Source: DATAUD01 sp036268455 (GTDB taxonomy: Bacteria; Verrucomicrobiota; Verrucomicrobiia; Limisphaerales; Palsa-1400). From it: 64,000 nt of DNA. Location: assembly GCA_036268455.1 (NCBI GenBank), contig DATAUD010000111.1, positions 1-64,000 of the forward strand, in the 5' to 3' direction. The notes under the pieces are model-generated. The model saw nothing but the letters and a program-made list of their open reading frames with translations, searched no databases and was not told where the DNA came from. A program made the translations under genes and the position numbers. Every line of letters starts with the position of its first letter. Position 1 is the first letter of the stretch. Below are positions 35,025 to 45,400 of this stretch, one piece after another.

Positions 35025-36389
35025 ATGAAGCTGCAAACAACTGGCGCTGGCGTCATCGCTGTTATGCTATTGAGTTTCCTTGGTCGAGACGCGACCGCAT
35101 CAACGATTGTCGGTTCGAAAAACGACCCTTATTTCCAGCAGCCATTGCAAATCGCCGGACTCCGGGCTGCCGACGAGGGGTCTGCTTTCGTCCTGGGATT
35201 GGGGGCAAATGGGCAAGTGACAAACATCTCCCCGTACTCGTATGCCTCCGAACTCAATCCTCCTCCGGGTTTATCCAACGTGATCGCCATTTCGGTCAAT
35301 GTATTTGGCGCGCTCGCATTGACCAGCAATGGAACAATCGTCAGTTGGGGAAACATTCCCGGCATTGTGCCAACGAACCTGACCAACGTTGTGGCCGTGA
35401 GCGCGGGTCAAACCGAATGTCTGGCGTTGCAAAGTAACGGCACGGTGGTTAGCTGGGGAAACAGCTCGATAGTGCCCGACGGCCTTTCAAACGTCGTCGC
35501 CATTTCGACCGGCAGTGGCAACTACGCTTTAGAGGCAAACGGAACTATTGTCTCGTGGGGATCGGGCGGGGGTCCAACAACCGACGTATCGAATGCCATC
35601 GCGATCTCGGCCAGCAAGGAGAATAACGGCGCCATAGCATTGTTGGCCAATGGCACAGTCGTTGGCTTGAACATTGTTGCCCCGACGAACCTCTTGCCGG
35701 CTGGTGTTACCAATACGGTTGCCATAGCCGGCAGCACGGAGTCACTCATGGCGTTGCAGGCCAATGGGACGGTCGTTGCGGCGGGATCTTCGCGGCCGTC
35801 CTTTTTGCAGGCCGTGTCGAACGTATATTATCTAAGCCCGTTCGTGTTTGACTCCTCGACGGTTGTTGTAGAGGGGGACGGCTGGCCGGTCTTCACCGTG
35901 CAACCGGGCAACCAGACCGCGGGAACGGGAGGAACGATATATCTCCATGCTCGCGCCGTGGCATCACAGTCGATTTCCTATCAATGGCAACTCAACGGGA
36001 TAAACATTGCCGGCGCAACCAATGATGACTTGATCATTACCAATGCCACTCAGAGCAACGCCGGGAAATACCAGGCGCTGATCACAAGTGGTTTTGGCTT
36101 TGCTTCCAGTTCGGTGGCGACAGTCACGGTCTTGCCGTTGACTCGAATACCCATCCTGCTGAATGTCTCACTCCTGCAACCCAACGATTTGATTGCCACG
36201 GCCAATGCCTCCAATGGCGCGCCATTTGCTTTAACGAATCCGGCGCTCTTCACCATTGAAGCTAGCACCGATCTAGTCAATTGGGTTGTACTAACCCAAA
36301 ACTGGGGTCTCATAAACGGCGGCATCGAATTGGGCAAATCCAATCTGGGAAACGGATCGATGGAATTTTATCGCTTGCTGCGCCAATGA
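35025..36389 (+). CDS. Secreted protein with RCC1-like repeats and an Ig-like domain
   Basis: 454 residues with an N-terminal signal peptide (VIAVMLLSFLGRDATAS). Residues about 70-290 hold degenerate repeats of the form LSNVIAIS-x-ALxxNGTxVSWG, the beta-propeller unit of RCC1/regulator-of-chromosome-condensation-like proteins that are frequent in secreted verrucomicrobial proteins. Next is an immunoglobulin-like domain (QPGNQTAGTGG...YQWQLNGINIAGA...NAGKYQALIT) and a last beta domain (TIEASTDLVNWVVL). A GAAAGGAGAG ribosome site precedes the ATG. Probably an extracellular binding or display protein; no enzyme motif. Confidence 0.8.
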   Translation: MKLQTTGAGVIAVMLLSFLGRDATASTIVGSKNDPYFQQPLQIAGLRAADEGSAFVLGLGANGQVTNISPYSYASELNPPPGLSNVIAISVNVFGALALTSNGTIVSWGNIPGIVPTNLTNVVAVSAGQTECLALQSNGTVVSWGNSSIVPDGLSNVVAISTGSGNYALEANGTIVSWGSGGGPTTDVSNAIAISASKENNGAIALLANGTVVGLNIVAPTNLLPAGVTNTVAIAGSTESLMALQANGTVVAAGSSRPSFLQAVSNVYYLSPFVFDSSTVVVEGDGWPVFTVQPGNQTAGTGGTIYLHARAVASQSISYQWQLNGINIAGATNDDLIITNATQSNAGKYQALITSGFGFASSSVATVTVLPLTRIPILLNVSLLQPNDLIATANASNGAPFALTNPALFTIEASTDLVNWVVLTQNWGLINGGIELGKSNLGNGSMEFYRLLRQ

Positions 36390-36401
36390 CACTACGGGCC
36401 G

Positions 36402-37430
36402 TCATTTCCGTTTGCGGGCGGTGATGACGCTACGGTCGGCGGCGGTCGGCGTGTGGCGGAAATCGACGAAACCGGCGGCGCGCAGAAACTCTTCCATCTC
36501 CTTCTCGGAGTAACATTTCCCTTCGGTGATTGTCATCAGCAGTGCGGAGTATTCTGCGACTGGAAGAGAGCCGGTTTTGGCGGCGTTTATGTGGGCGTCG
36601 TGAACGATGACCATTCCGCCCGTGGGAAGCGCGGCAAATGATTTTGCCAATAGCGTTTCCACCCGGTCTTTGTCCCAGTCATGGAGGACATTGGAAAAAA
36701 GATGGAGGTCGCACTGGGCCGGAAAAGGATCGGTGAACATGTCGCCAACGACGACATCCACGCGGTCAGCGAAGCCGCGCGCGGCCACGCTTTGGCGGGT
36801 AATGTTATCCACCGGCGGCCTTTCCATGACGCTGGCGCGCAAATGCGGATGGCCGGCGGCAATGGCGCAGGCGTAAACGCCGGAACCGCCCGCGATGTCG
36901 AGAAGGTGATGATGTTGCGAGCAATCGAGCTTTCCAGCCAGCACCGGGCCGAGGTAGGCGCCGCGGCTGTCCATTGCGGCGGTGAATTTCTGGGCAAAGG
37001 CCTCGCCTTCCATAGCTTTGGCCCATTCTTTTTCATCGCGCAGGCTGGCCCAGTTGGCCGGTTTGCCGGAGCGCAATACCGCCACGATGTCCCGGCAGAC
37101 CGGACGGTCGCGAACCGAGGCAAAATAAGGACCGATAAACCAGGAGGAGGATTTGACGAGGTGTTCACTGGCCATTTCTGTTAAGTGAAAATTACCGTTG
37201 TCGCGGCGCAGCAGGCCCATGGCGGTCAAAAGCGTCAGCATGACGTCGGCGGGACGCTCCTTGAGATCCAGATCGCGACAAATGGCCGCAAGGTCGGCGG
37301 GATGGCTGGCCAGCCGTGTGAACAAATCCAAATGGCACACGGCGGCCGTCAGCATATCCACGGCGTAGAGGCCGTCGCGGTAGCGGTAGATCAAGGTCGG
37401 GTCGGTTGTGGGCAATGTATTAAAGTTCAC
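36402..37430 (-). CDS. Class I SAM-dependent O-methyltransferase-like protein
   Basis: 342 residues with the plan of the plant-type/acyl-carrier O-methyltransferases (Methyltransf_2): an N-terminal winged-helix dimerisation region (LDLKERPADVMLTLLTAMGLLR), SAM-binding motif I LLDIAGGSGVYAC, then the acidic GDMF and FSNVLHDWDKDR, which carries the catalytic His-Asp region. The C-terminal EMEEFLRAAGFVDFRHTPT is typical. Substrate unknown; in bacteria such enzymes act on quinones, carotenoids or polyketides. It is convergent with the RCC1 gene (12 bases apart) and divergent from the next gene. Confidence 0.85.
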   Translation of the reverse strand: MNFNTLPTTDPTLIYRYRDGLYAVDMLTAAVCHLDLFTRLASHPADLAAICRDLDLKERPADVMLTLLTAMGLLRRDNGNFHLTEMASEHLVKSSSWFIGPYFASVRDRPVCRDIVAVLRSGKPANWASLRDEKEWAKAMEGEAFAQKFTAAMDSRGAYLGPVLAGKLDCSQHHHLLDIAGGSGVYACAIAAGHPHLRASVMERPPVDNITRQSVAARGFADRVDVVVGDMFTDPFPAQCDLHLFSNVLHDWDKDRVETLLAKSFAALPTGGMVIVHDAHINAAKTGSLPVAEYSALLMTITEGKCYSEKEMEEFLRAAGFVDFRHTPTAADRSVITARKRK

Positions 37431-37510
37431 GGCTTAATTTGAACCGGGAAACACCCAAAATCACGCCGATTTCCTTGCCGCAGGCGCCTTGTCTTTTTAC
37501 CCTGAGAGAA

Positions 37511-38758
37511 ATGAAAACGCGGTTCGTTGTCATTCTGGTTTTGTTTAACGTTGCGGCGCTGGGCGCTGGGTTTGTTTATTTCAGTCAGTATTGGGGGCGG
37601 CAGGTTGCGCAGACCCAGGAATCGACGCAGGTGGAATTGGCGGCATGGCAAGCCCGGGCAACCGCCGCGACCGTTCAGGCCGAAAATTCAGTCGTCTATA
37701 AAACCAATACGTTTAATTGGAGCCAGGTGGAATCGACTGATTACCGCCAATACATCGCCAACCTCCGCGGCATCGGCTGTCCCGAGAGCACAATCAAGGA
37801 CATCATCATGACCGATGTTATGCGCCTCTACGCGCAACGGCTCGGGCAGTATTACCACAATGGAAGGGATTTCAAATTTTGGGAGACGGATGACAAACGC
37901 AAACTCAAGCAGCCGCAGATTGAAGAACGCGAAAAGCAACTTGCCGCAATCAATAAGGAATTGCCGGCGGTGCTGCGCGAGTTGCTGGGAATTAACTACG
38001 AGCGGGAGGTCAACAAGTATTTTGTCGATACCGACGAAGATAACCGCAGGCTTGGCTTCCTGTCCGACGACAAACGCTCGCAACTCCTGGCGTTGCGCGA
38101 CCAGTTCGAGGGGGAGCGCGAACGGGCGAAATACGAGGCTGGGGATGGAAAACTGGCGGCGGCGGACATTTACAAATTGCAGCAGATAGACCAGAACCAG
38201 GACGCGGCGCTTTCGCGGCTTTTGACGCCGGAGGAAAAGGAGGAGTACGAATTGAGCGAGTCGCCGACGGCGGACAAATTGCGCAAGCAGTTGATCGGGT
38301 TCAACCCGACGGAGGATGAATTTCGCGAGATGTTCCGCCGGCAGAAGGCCATTGATTCGGAGTACGAATACGAAGATACCAATGACGAGTCGGTCCGCGC
38401 CGCTAAGGAGGCCGAAGAACAGGCGATGATGGCTGATTTAAAAGGACAATTACCACCGGAGCGCGTGACCCAATTGGACCGTTCCCAGGACCCGGACTAT
38501 CAGAGTTTGTGCGTGCTAAGCGAGAGGTACGATTTGCCGGATGGGACGTCGGACGCGCTGCTCAACATGCGCCAGACTGCGGAAGACCAAAAACGGCAAC
38601 TCCTTGCAAACAAGGACATGTCGCCGGACCAGATCGACGTGGCGCTGAAGGCGATGCAGGCTGAAACCGAGAAGGAGGCGCGCGCCGCGCTGGGCGACGA
38701 AGCCTTCGCGCAGTATTCGCAAAGCGCGTCGTGGATACAGAGCCTCGGAACGAACTAA
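37511..38758 (+). CDS. Membrane-anchored, highly charged coiled protein of unknown function
   Basis: 415 residues from the ATG at 37511. A longer TTG-started frame from 37439 lacks a believable N-terminus. One hydrophobic anchor (VVILVLFNVAALGAGFVYF, residues 5-23) then a periplasmic region dominated by Glu, Arg, Lys, Gln and Asp with helical and coiled-coil character. Conserved-looking pieces include LTPEEKEEYELSESPTADKL and ADDKR/DQNQDAALSRLL. No domain recognised; the LTPEEK-type segments resemble protein-protein binding repeats in other verrucomicrobial proteins. It begins 80 bases after the divergent methyltransferase and ends 18 bases from the convergent cobalamin-binding gene. Confidence 0.65.
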   Translation: MKTRFVVILVLFNVAALGAGFVYFSQYWGRQVAQTQESTQVELAAWQARATAATVQAENSVVYKTNTFNWSQVESTDYRQYIANLRGIGCPESTIKDIIMTDVMRLYAQRLGQYYHNGRDFKFWETDDKRKLKQPQIEEREKQLAAINKELPAVLRELLGINYEREVNKYFVDTDEDNRRLGFLSDDKRSQLLALRDQFEGERERAKYEAGDGKLAAADIYKLQQIDQNQDAALSRLLTPEEKEEYELSESPTADKLRKQLIGFNPTEDEFREMFRRQKAIDSEYEYEDTNDESVRAAKEAEEQAMMADLKGQLPPERVTQLDRSQDPDYQSLCVLSERYDLPDGTSDALLNMRQTAEDQKRQLLANKDMSPDQIDVALKAMQAETEKEARAALGDEAFAQYSQSASWIQSLGTN

Positions 38759-38776
38759 CTTATTCCGTGCGACAAA

Positions 38777-39685
38777 TTAGCGACGACCCAACCGCGCCCA
38801 GGTTTTATTTTCGTGGCCGAAGGCAAAAAGTTTCGGATGGAAAATCTCGGCGAGAGTTTCCACGGACTCCACCACGCGCGGCCCGGGACGGTTGAAGTAA
38901 TGGTTGCCGTCCGTTATAAAAACATTGTTGGTCTTGACAGCGTGAAGGCGAAGCCAGCCTGGATGATTCGCGAGTGAGACGGATTCCCGGCGCGTGCGCT
39001 CAAGGTCGAATCCGCAGGGCATCAGGATGATTATATCGGCGTTGGCTCCCGCGAGTTGGTCCCATTCCATCCAGGCGGAATGTTTCCCCGGCGCGCCCAA
39101 TAAATCCCGTCCGCCGCCCAGGTCCACCATTTCCGGCGCCCAATTGCCCGCGACCATCAAAGGATCCAGCCATTCGATGCAGGCGACCGACGGACGCTTT
39201 TTGATCATGCAGGTTTTTTGGATGATATCGACGACGCGATTCTTTAATCCCGAAAGGAGCGAGCGCCCTTCGACGCCAACGCCAAGCGCGTCGGCAATGG
39301 TTTGGATATCGGCCCAAATATCCGCCATGCGTTTGGCGGAGACAGAAACAATTTTTGGATGGTTCGGCAACGCTTTTTGCAGATCAGCAGTGTTAACGGC
39401 GCAGACTTCGCATTGGTCCTGTGTGAGAATGACATCGGGGCGCAATTGCTCGATTCGCGCGGCATCGACTTCATAAATGGATAAAGCGCGTTGCAGCAAT
39501 GATTTGATCTCGCGATCAATTTCCGCGCTGGAGGCGGCGGGATTGAGCCGGGCTGAAGTGCAAACAGGAAGGGATTGAATCTCTGGTGGGAAATCGCATT
39601 CGTGCGAACGCCCAACCAGTTGCTCGGCGCAACCGAGGGCGCAAACAATCTCGGTGCAACTGGGTAGCAATGATACAATCCGCAT
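38777..39685 (-). CDS. Cobalamin-binding (BtuF/FepB-like) periplasmic-binding-fold protein without signal peptide
   Basis: 302 residues in the family of ABC substrate-binding proteins for cobalamin, haem or siderophores: IVSLLPSCTEIVCALG, LVGRSHECDFPPEI, RPDVILTQDQCEVCAVN, EWLDPLMVAGNWAPEMV and the HPGWLRLHAVK/ITDGNHYFNRPGPR end. This is the subgroup usually annotated 'cobalamin-binding protein'. No signal sequence or lipobox is present at the N-terminus (MRIVSLLPSCTE), so it may be cytoplasmic or carried by another protein. It starts 12 bases after the hppA stop on the same strand, so may be read with it. A cobalamin riboswitch occurs at 63.6 kb, showing that B12 matters to this organism. 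Confidence 0.8.
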   Translation of the reverse strand: MRIVSLLPSCTEIVCALGCAEQLVGRSHECDFPPEIQSLPVCTSARLNPAASSAEIDREIKSLLQRALSIYEVDAARIEQLRPDVILTQDQCEVCAVNTADLQKALPNHPKIVSVSAKRMADIWADIQTIADALGVGVEGRSLLSGLKNRVVDIIQKTCMIKKRPSVACIEWLDPLMVAGNWAPEMVDLGGGRDLLGAPGKHSAWMEWDQLAGANADIIILMPCGFDLERTRRESVSLANHPGWLRLHAVKTNNVFITDGNHYFNRPGPRVVESVETLAEIFHPKLFAFGHENKTWARLGRR

Positions 39686-39697
39686 GTCGTCCCGCCG

Positions 39698-42184
39698 CTA
39701 TTTGGCGCTGATCACCGTCGTGCCTTTGACAGCGTGGGGCAGGACCACTCTGTTTTCGGCGCCCGCGTTTTCCTCTGGGATGCGCATGCCATAAAAGGAG
39801 CGGTAAACAAAAATCAACGCAATCACAAAAAACACGACACCGATGCAGCCTCTCAAATTGTGGTTGGTCATCGTCACGGCGATTTCAGTCGCCAGCAGCC
39901 CGAAGAGCGTGGTGAATTTGATGACGGGATTGAGCGAAACCGATGAAGTGTCTTTGAACGGGTCGCCGACGGTATCGCCGACTACGGTTGCGGCGTGCAG
40001 CGGCGTGCCCTTCTGGCGCATGTCCACTTCGACGATTTTTTTGGCGTTGTCCCAGGCTCCCCCGGCATTGGCCATAAAGATCGCCTGAAAAAGACCGAAA
40101 AAGGCCAGCCCAATGAGATAGGCGATAAAAAAGAACGGATCGAAAAACGCGAGCGCGAGGGAGAAACAAAAGATCACGATGAAAATGTTGATCATCCCCT
40201 TTTGCGCGTAGATGGTGCAAATCTTGACAACTTCCTTGCTGTCGGAAATCGACGCCGTGCCGCTGTCCAGCCTGATGTGGTCTTTGATGTAAACGACCGC
40301 CCGGTAGGCGCCGGTCACCACCGCCTGGCACGACGCTCCGGTGAACCAGTAAATAACACAAGCGCCCATGATGAGTCCCAGCAAGACGGTTGGCTGGACC
40401 AGGCTCAAATGCGCTGTGACCGGCTGGTATTCCGGAAATCCGCTCAAAAGCATGATGATGCCGAAGACCATCGTTGTCGCGCCGACGACAGCCGTTCCGA
40501 TCAGCACAGGCTTGGCGGTGGCTTTGAAGGTATTGCCGGCGCCGTCGCCTTTTTCCAATTGATGCTTGGCCCCTTCGAAATCGGGATCGAAACCGAAGTC
40601 GCGGGTGATCTCCGGGCGGATGTTGGGAATTGCTTCGATCTGGCTTAATTCATAGACGGATTGGGCATTGTCCGTCACCGGCCCGAAGCTGTCCACAGCG
40701 ATGGTCACCGGGCCCATCCCTAGAAAACCGAAGGCCACGAGGCCGAAAGCGAATATCGGCGCCTGGAAACCGGGCATCAGCATTACGAGAGATTGGTTGG
40801 TTGAAACGTAATAGCCGATGAACATCAAGACCAGGATCACGAGGCCTTCCCAAAAGGCTGAAAAATTGCCCGCAACGAAACCGGAAAGGATGTTGAGCGA
40901 AGCGCCGCCGTGTTTGGAGGCGTTGACGACTTCGCGGACATGCCGGGAATTGGTGCTGGTAAAGATTTTGGTGAATTCGGGGATCAACGCGCCCGCCAAT
41001 GTGCCGCAACTAACGATGACCGAAAGCACCCACCAGAGGTCCGGGTAGCCCGGCAGGTTTTTCAGCAAAAGGGCGCTGGCCGCAAATGTCACGGCAATGG
41101 AAATCAGCGATGTGATCCATACCAGGCTCGTCAGCGGAGCTTCCAGGTCGAAATCTTTTCCGCCGCCGTATTTGGCATGGCTGACGGTGTTATTGATAAA
41201 ATAGGAGATCAATGACGTGATGATCATCAGGATGCGCATCGCGAACAGCCAGACAATCAGGCTGGCGCTCATTCCCACATTTTCCTTGAGGGCCAGCGCC
41301 AGGAACGCAATCAGCGCCACGCCCGTCACGCCGTAAGTTTCAAAACCGTCGGCGGTGGGGCCGACGCTGTCGCCCGCGTTGTCGCCGGTGCAATCGGCAA
41401 TGACGCCGGGGTTTTTGGGATCATCTTCCGGCAGTTTGAAAATGATCTTCATCAAGTCCGCGCCGATGTCGGCGATCTTGGTGAAAATACCGCCGCAAAT
41501 GCGCAACGCGCTCGCGCCAAGGGATTCGCCGATGGCAAAACCGATGAAGCAGGAGCCGGCGAGGTCGCGGGGAATCGCCGTCAATATGATAATCATGAAA
41601 AATAATTCCACGCTGACCAGGAGTAATCCGACGCTCATGCCCGATTTCAACGGGATGAGCAGGGTCGCGAGGGCGTTGCCGCGCAAGGCGGAAAAAGCGG
41701 CGCGGGAGTTGGCAACAGTATTGATGCGAATCCCAAACCAGGCGACGCCGTAAGAACCGAGAATGCCAAGAATGGAAGCGAACAGAATAACCACCAGCGA
41801 TCCGACGCTCTTTCCCTCCAGGCCGAGAAAGTAATAGCCCATGCAGATGGCGATCAACACCCAGAGAATGGCGAGGAATTTGCCCTGCTGCGCCAGGTAG
41901 GTTTTGCACGTTTCCCAAATGGTATTTGAAACCTGGCCCATGGATTTGTGGACCGGGAGATTTTTGGTTTGGACATATTGCACGAGTCCGAAAATCACGC
42001 CGAGGGCGCAAACGAGCAACCCGGCATGGAGGATAGTCAGGCCGGCCACGTGAGTGTTGCCTATGGAGAAATAGACGGTGTTGAGGTCTGGAATATTAAT
42101 ATCCGCTTCACCGGCAAACGCATTTGGGCATTGTCCGGCTGCAACGGCCAAGGCCGCCGCGCAAAACATTTTAGTTTTTCGCAT
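39698..42184 (-). CDS. hppA: Membrane-bound ion-translocating pyrophosphatase (HppA)
   Basis: Couples PPi hydrolysis to pumping of H+ or Na+ across the inner membrane. The acidic PPi-binding motifs are recognisable: DIGADLMKIIF, EDDPKNPGVIADCTGDNAGD, GPTADGFETYG, and in the C-terminal half FALSxD-equivalent and DTVGDPFKDTSSVSLNP. At GNTFKATAKP it has Lys where K+-dependent pumps have Ala, suggesting a K+-independent enzyme; the pumped ion cannot be told from this. From the ATG at 42184 it is 828 residues with a signal peptide-like N-terminus (cleavage likely after AFA, residue 24), unlike many homologues. A longer frame to 42295 would add 37 residues and is less likely. Divergent from the large protein at 42451, with 266 bases between. 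Confidence 0.92.
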   Translation of the reverse strand: MRKTKMFCAAALAVAAGQCPNAFAGEADINIPDLNTVYFSIGNTHVAGLTILHAGLLVCALGVIFGLVQYVQTKNLPVHKSMGQVSNTIWETCKTYLAQQGKFLAILWVLIAICMGYYFLGLEGKSVGSLVVILFASILGILGSYGVAWFGIRINTVANSRAAFSALRGNALATLLIPLKSGMSVGLLLVSVELFFMIIILTAIPRDLAGSCFIGFAIGESLGASALRICGGIFTKIADIGADLMKIIFKLPEDDPKNPGVIADCTGDNAGDSVGPTADGFETYGVTGVALIAFLALALKENVGMSASLIVWLFAMRILMIITSLISYFINNTVSHAKYGGGKDFDLEAPLTSLVWITSLISIAVTFAASALLLKNLPGYPDLWWVLSVIVSCGTLAGALIPEFTKIFTSTNSRHVREVVNASKHGGASLNILSGFVAGNFSAFWEGLVILVLMFIGYYVSTNQSLVMLMPGFQAPIFAFGLVAFGFLGMGPVTIAVDSFGPVTDNAQSVYELSQIEAIPNIRPEITRDFGFDPDFEGAKHQLEKGDGAGNTFKATAKPVLIGTAVVGATTMVFGIIMLLSGFPEYQPVTAHLSLVQPTVLLGLIMGACVIYWFTGASCQAVVTGAYRAVVYIKDHIRLDSGTASISDSKEVVKICTIYAQKGMINIFIVIFCFSLALAFFDPFFFIAYLIGLAFFGLFQAIFMANAGGAWDNAKKIVEVDMRQKGTPLHAATVVGDTVGDPFKDTSSVSLNPVIKFTTLFGLLATEIAVTMTNHNLRGCIGVVFFVIALIFVYRSFYGMRIPEENAGAENRVVLPHAVKGTTVISAK

Positions 42185-42450
42185 AAGATGGATTGTGGGT
42201 TGAGGACTATGTGCCACGAGATATGAGAATTGCCAACTCATTTCTATCGAGGGCGGCCCCGATTCATTCGACTGTCCGGCATTGTTCATCGCCACGGTAA
42301 TTTAAGCCCATTTTCAAGAAGCGGGAAATCCAACGGTTGGAGTTTTGGACGATTTTTTGAAGATTTTTGAAAAAAACTCCAATAGAAGGAAAAGTTTTTC
42401 GTAAGTTCCTTGCCAAGTGTGTGGCGTCCCCCCACAATGCTTGCCCGACG
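42185..42450. promoter_or_regulatory. Shared divergent upstream region of hppA and the putative PPi-PEPCK gene
   Basis: 266 bases separate the two divergent starts and must hold both promoters. The part nearest the large gene is AT-rich (runs of A and T at 42355-42380), which could be an UP-element or a promoter spacer. I see no convincing consensus pair or operator palindrome. A shared regulatory region would allow coordinated expression of the two genes. Confidence 0.4.
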
Positions 42451-45400
42451 ATGACGTCGGATATTATTTCAAAGGCGCACGGAACTTTTAAGGGCCGTCC
42501 GGATGCAACTCTCATTGAAGGCATAAACCTGCGGCTTGCCATGACCGGCTGTCCGGTCTTCGGCAACGGCGCCACCAGCACCCTCCCAGGCCTGGCCGCG
42601 CCCATGTTTTCCCGCCAAAAGGAAACCATGCGCCTGCTGGCGGATTATCTCTGCCCGGCGGATTGGCGCATTGATCATTTTTTGCGGGAGTATCTCTACG
42701 ATGCAGGTGTCACGGTCACTTGGCCTGCCCGGACTTTTGTTTTGGATAGCGCGGGATTGGCGCGCGAATTGTCTCTGCCGCCGGACCAGGATGCTTTCAC
42801 CTCGGACATCGTTAGCTCCTACCGGCTCGCGCAAGGGGTCCTGCACAATCCGGCCAAAGACCGAAGGACAACGCAGGGGGTTTTTCATGTTACGGAGGGC
42901 GGTTTGCCCATTCCAGACGACAAAAAGGCTGCGCCGAAAATTGTTTTTGCGAGGCTCCTGAATTTGGCGTTCAAGCCGCCGCAGGATTTGTTGAGTTTGC
43001 CCTTTACCTCGACACAGAGCGCGCACGCGGAATGTTTTGTTTCGCTGCTGTTGCGGCCGGTGGTTTGCCCGCAGGTGCCGGGTTTCACGGAGGAAAAATC
43101 AATGGAAGTCCGCTTTTTTGTTCCGGGCGCGCTCGTCAGCAATCTGGATTTTGTGGAATCGATTTTCGGCAATGCTGGGGACCCGTTCCTGCCGGAGAAC
43201 GACGCGGGGCTGGATGTCCAACATTGGACGGGCCATACGGGCTGCGTCATCCTTGCGCCACATTTGACGCGTGTGACCAAGAAGTCGCTCGGCCTGCCGC
43301 AGTGGGACGCGGCGAGCGACCGGCAGCGCCGCGATGGGATGTGCTGGAAGCAGGAGAACGAATTTTACAATGACGGCGGGGCTTTCAAAATCACCGCCCG
43401 AGATGAGCGTGGGGTGATCGTAACCATCATAGCGGACAATTATTTCGGCTATTGCAAAAAAGAGGTAAAGACACAGATCAGTTACGCCGCGAATCTCCAC
43501 GGCCTCTGCGAGGAGGAACACGCCGGGGGCGCGCTGGTCTATGCGAGTTACGATCTGGGCGAGGAGTTTTATACGGACAAACATGTGCGCTACCGCGGCC
43601 ATTCCTTCGAGGAAGTCCTCAAGCTGGCCGGCGAGGCGATGGACTTGCAACCCGAAGGCTACGCAATTGACAAGCGTTACCCGGACATCATTTACGTGCC
43701 CCGAGACGTCCAGTTCGATCTCCGCAAGCAAACCGTAACCTGGCACAGCGAAACCGCTCAAAAGACGATCAAACTGATCGCCGGCAAGACGTACATTCGG
43801 CCTTCGGGGTATCGAGTTCACGTGGAAAAACCGTCGCCTGTGCGCGATTGGAGGCTCATCGGCACTGTGGCGGAGCCGACACTTTGCCATAAACCGAGCA
43901 CGGTTTCGGGCGGCGGCAAATCGGAAATTTCCAAGTCGATCAGCGACGCAATTATTCATGGGGCGGTCTTCACGGCGGATTTCAAGCGAGACTTTGATCT
44001 GCTGGAAGAATTGATTGCGCGGGATTATTCGGGGCGGTTTCGCGACCCGGCAAAGATTGGTTCTGATACGCGCCCTATTCTCAGTTCGGAACGCTCGCTT
44101 GGTTCGGTGATCAAATTGTTCACACCGTCGGAGGGGGATTGTTCGGACGAATTCAACCGCTGGCTGGCGTCCATTCCGCAATACATTTTGGAACTGCTCT
44201 TTGTGGTCAAACGATTTTACAAAGCGTCCTGGAGCGGCAATTGGCGCGAGCATTTTAGCGTCGATATCATCAACGGGACGCCGGGCAACGAATTGAAATG
44301 CGACGGCCGCAGGCTCGCTTCCAATTTTCTGCGCGTCGGGTTCGAGGCCGATGGTTCCTGGCGTGTTTTCGGTTTGCGAAAAGACTTCCATCCCGCCGCG
44401 AAATTGCAGGCGGAAGATGACATCACCGCGTCGGTTGTCGTCCCTGCCGGCGCACTTCAACACTTAAATCCAGATTACACGAATCCGTCCGTCAAATTTG
44501 TGCACAACACGGAAAGCCGCCTTTTTCAACGGCCAGACGACGCGATCCATCGCGGTTACGATAAACAGGCGGAACAGGATTTATCGGAGCCGGGCAATTT
44601 CCTCTCCAATTTTCAGCCGCTCACGGAGTCCGACGCGCGCGAGTTGGTGGAAGATTCGATCGGTTTTGCGACTTACAGCGAGCCTATGCGGAGGTTGATT
44701 TTGGGAGCTTCACACGGAAACGGCGGGCCGCGTTATTTCGCTTCCTCGGCGCATCCGAGAGTCGTCGATGGAAAACCGTCGAAGAATCCGCGCTACCTCC
44801 AAAAGCGGCCGGATTTGGTCCATGCGCGAGACGCTCATGCCGCGGAAATGAGCACGCGATTGCAGCGCCGAATCCCGCTGAACGCGCCGCTTTACACGCC
44901 GGTCAACGTCGTTGTCCCCGGACGCCGGAACAATCCGCCGGACGCGGCCGGGGAAATTCGTTCACTGGCCGTGTTCAACCCGATCCACTACATGGAATTG
45001 CCGGAGTTGTTCATGGAATTTATTTCGAGCATGACGGGGAAATCCCCCTCGACCACCGGAGCCGGCTCGGAAGGCGCGCTCACCAAAGGGCCGTTCAACG
45101 CGCTGCCGCCTATTATTGACTTGAACGCGGCGCTCGTTTCGTATGTCGTGACCGGCTACGACGTTTTCGTTTCATCGGCGGGCCACATTGGGCCGAAAGC
45201 GCGAGTCGATCACGACATCAGCCTGCTGGTGCCGGAAGTTTGGTGCCGGATGCAACCGGCGGAGCGCATGCCGGCTTTTCTCATCGAGAACGGCTATTTC
45301 GAGAAATGCGGGGATTTCGAGTTCAAGGGACAGAAAGTCCTCGCCAGCCGGCTCGGCTACAGAATAACGGCCAGTTTTGTGCGAACATTTTTTGGACGCG

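Noticed and set aside
42367..42450. Upstream TTG start of the putative PPi-PEPCK
   Set aside because: The extra 28 residues are Lys/Cys-rich, start with a rare codon and lie in an AT-rich promoter-like stretch.
43099..44463. A 454-codon open frame antisense to the putative PPi-PEPCK gene
   Set aside because: Fully inside the larger gene, with arginine-rich composition and no domain; the plus-strand reading has continuous conserved-looking protein blocks.
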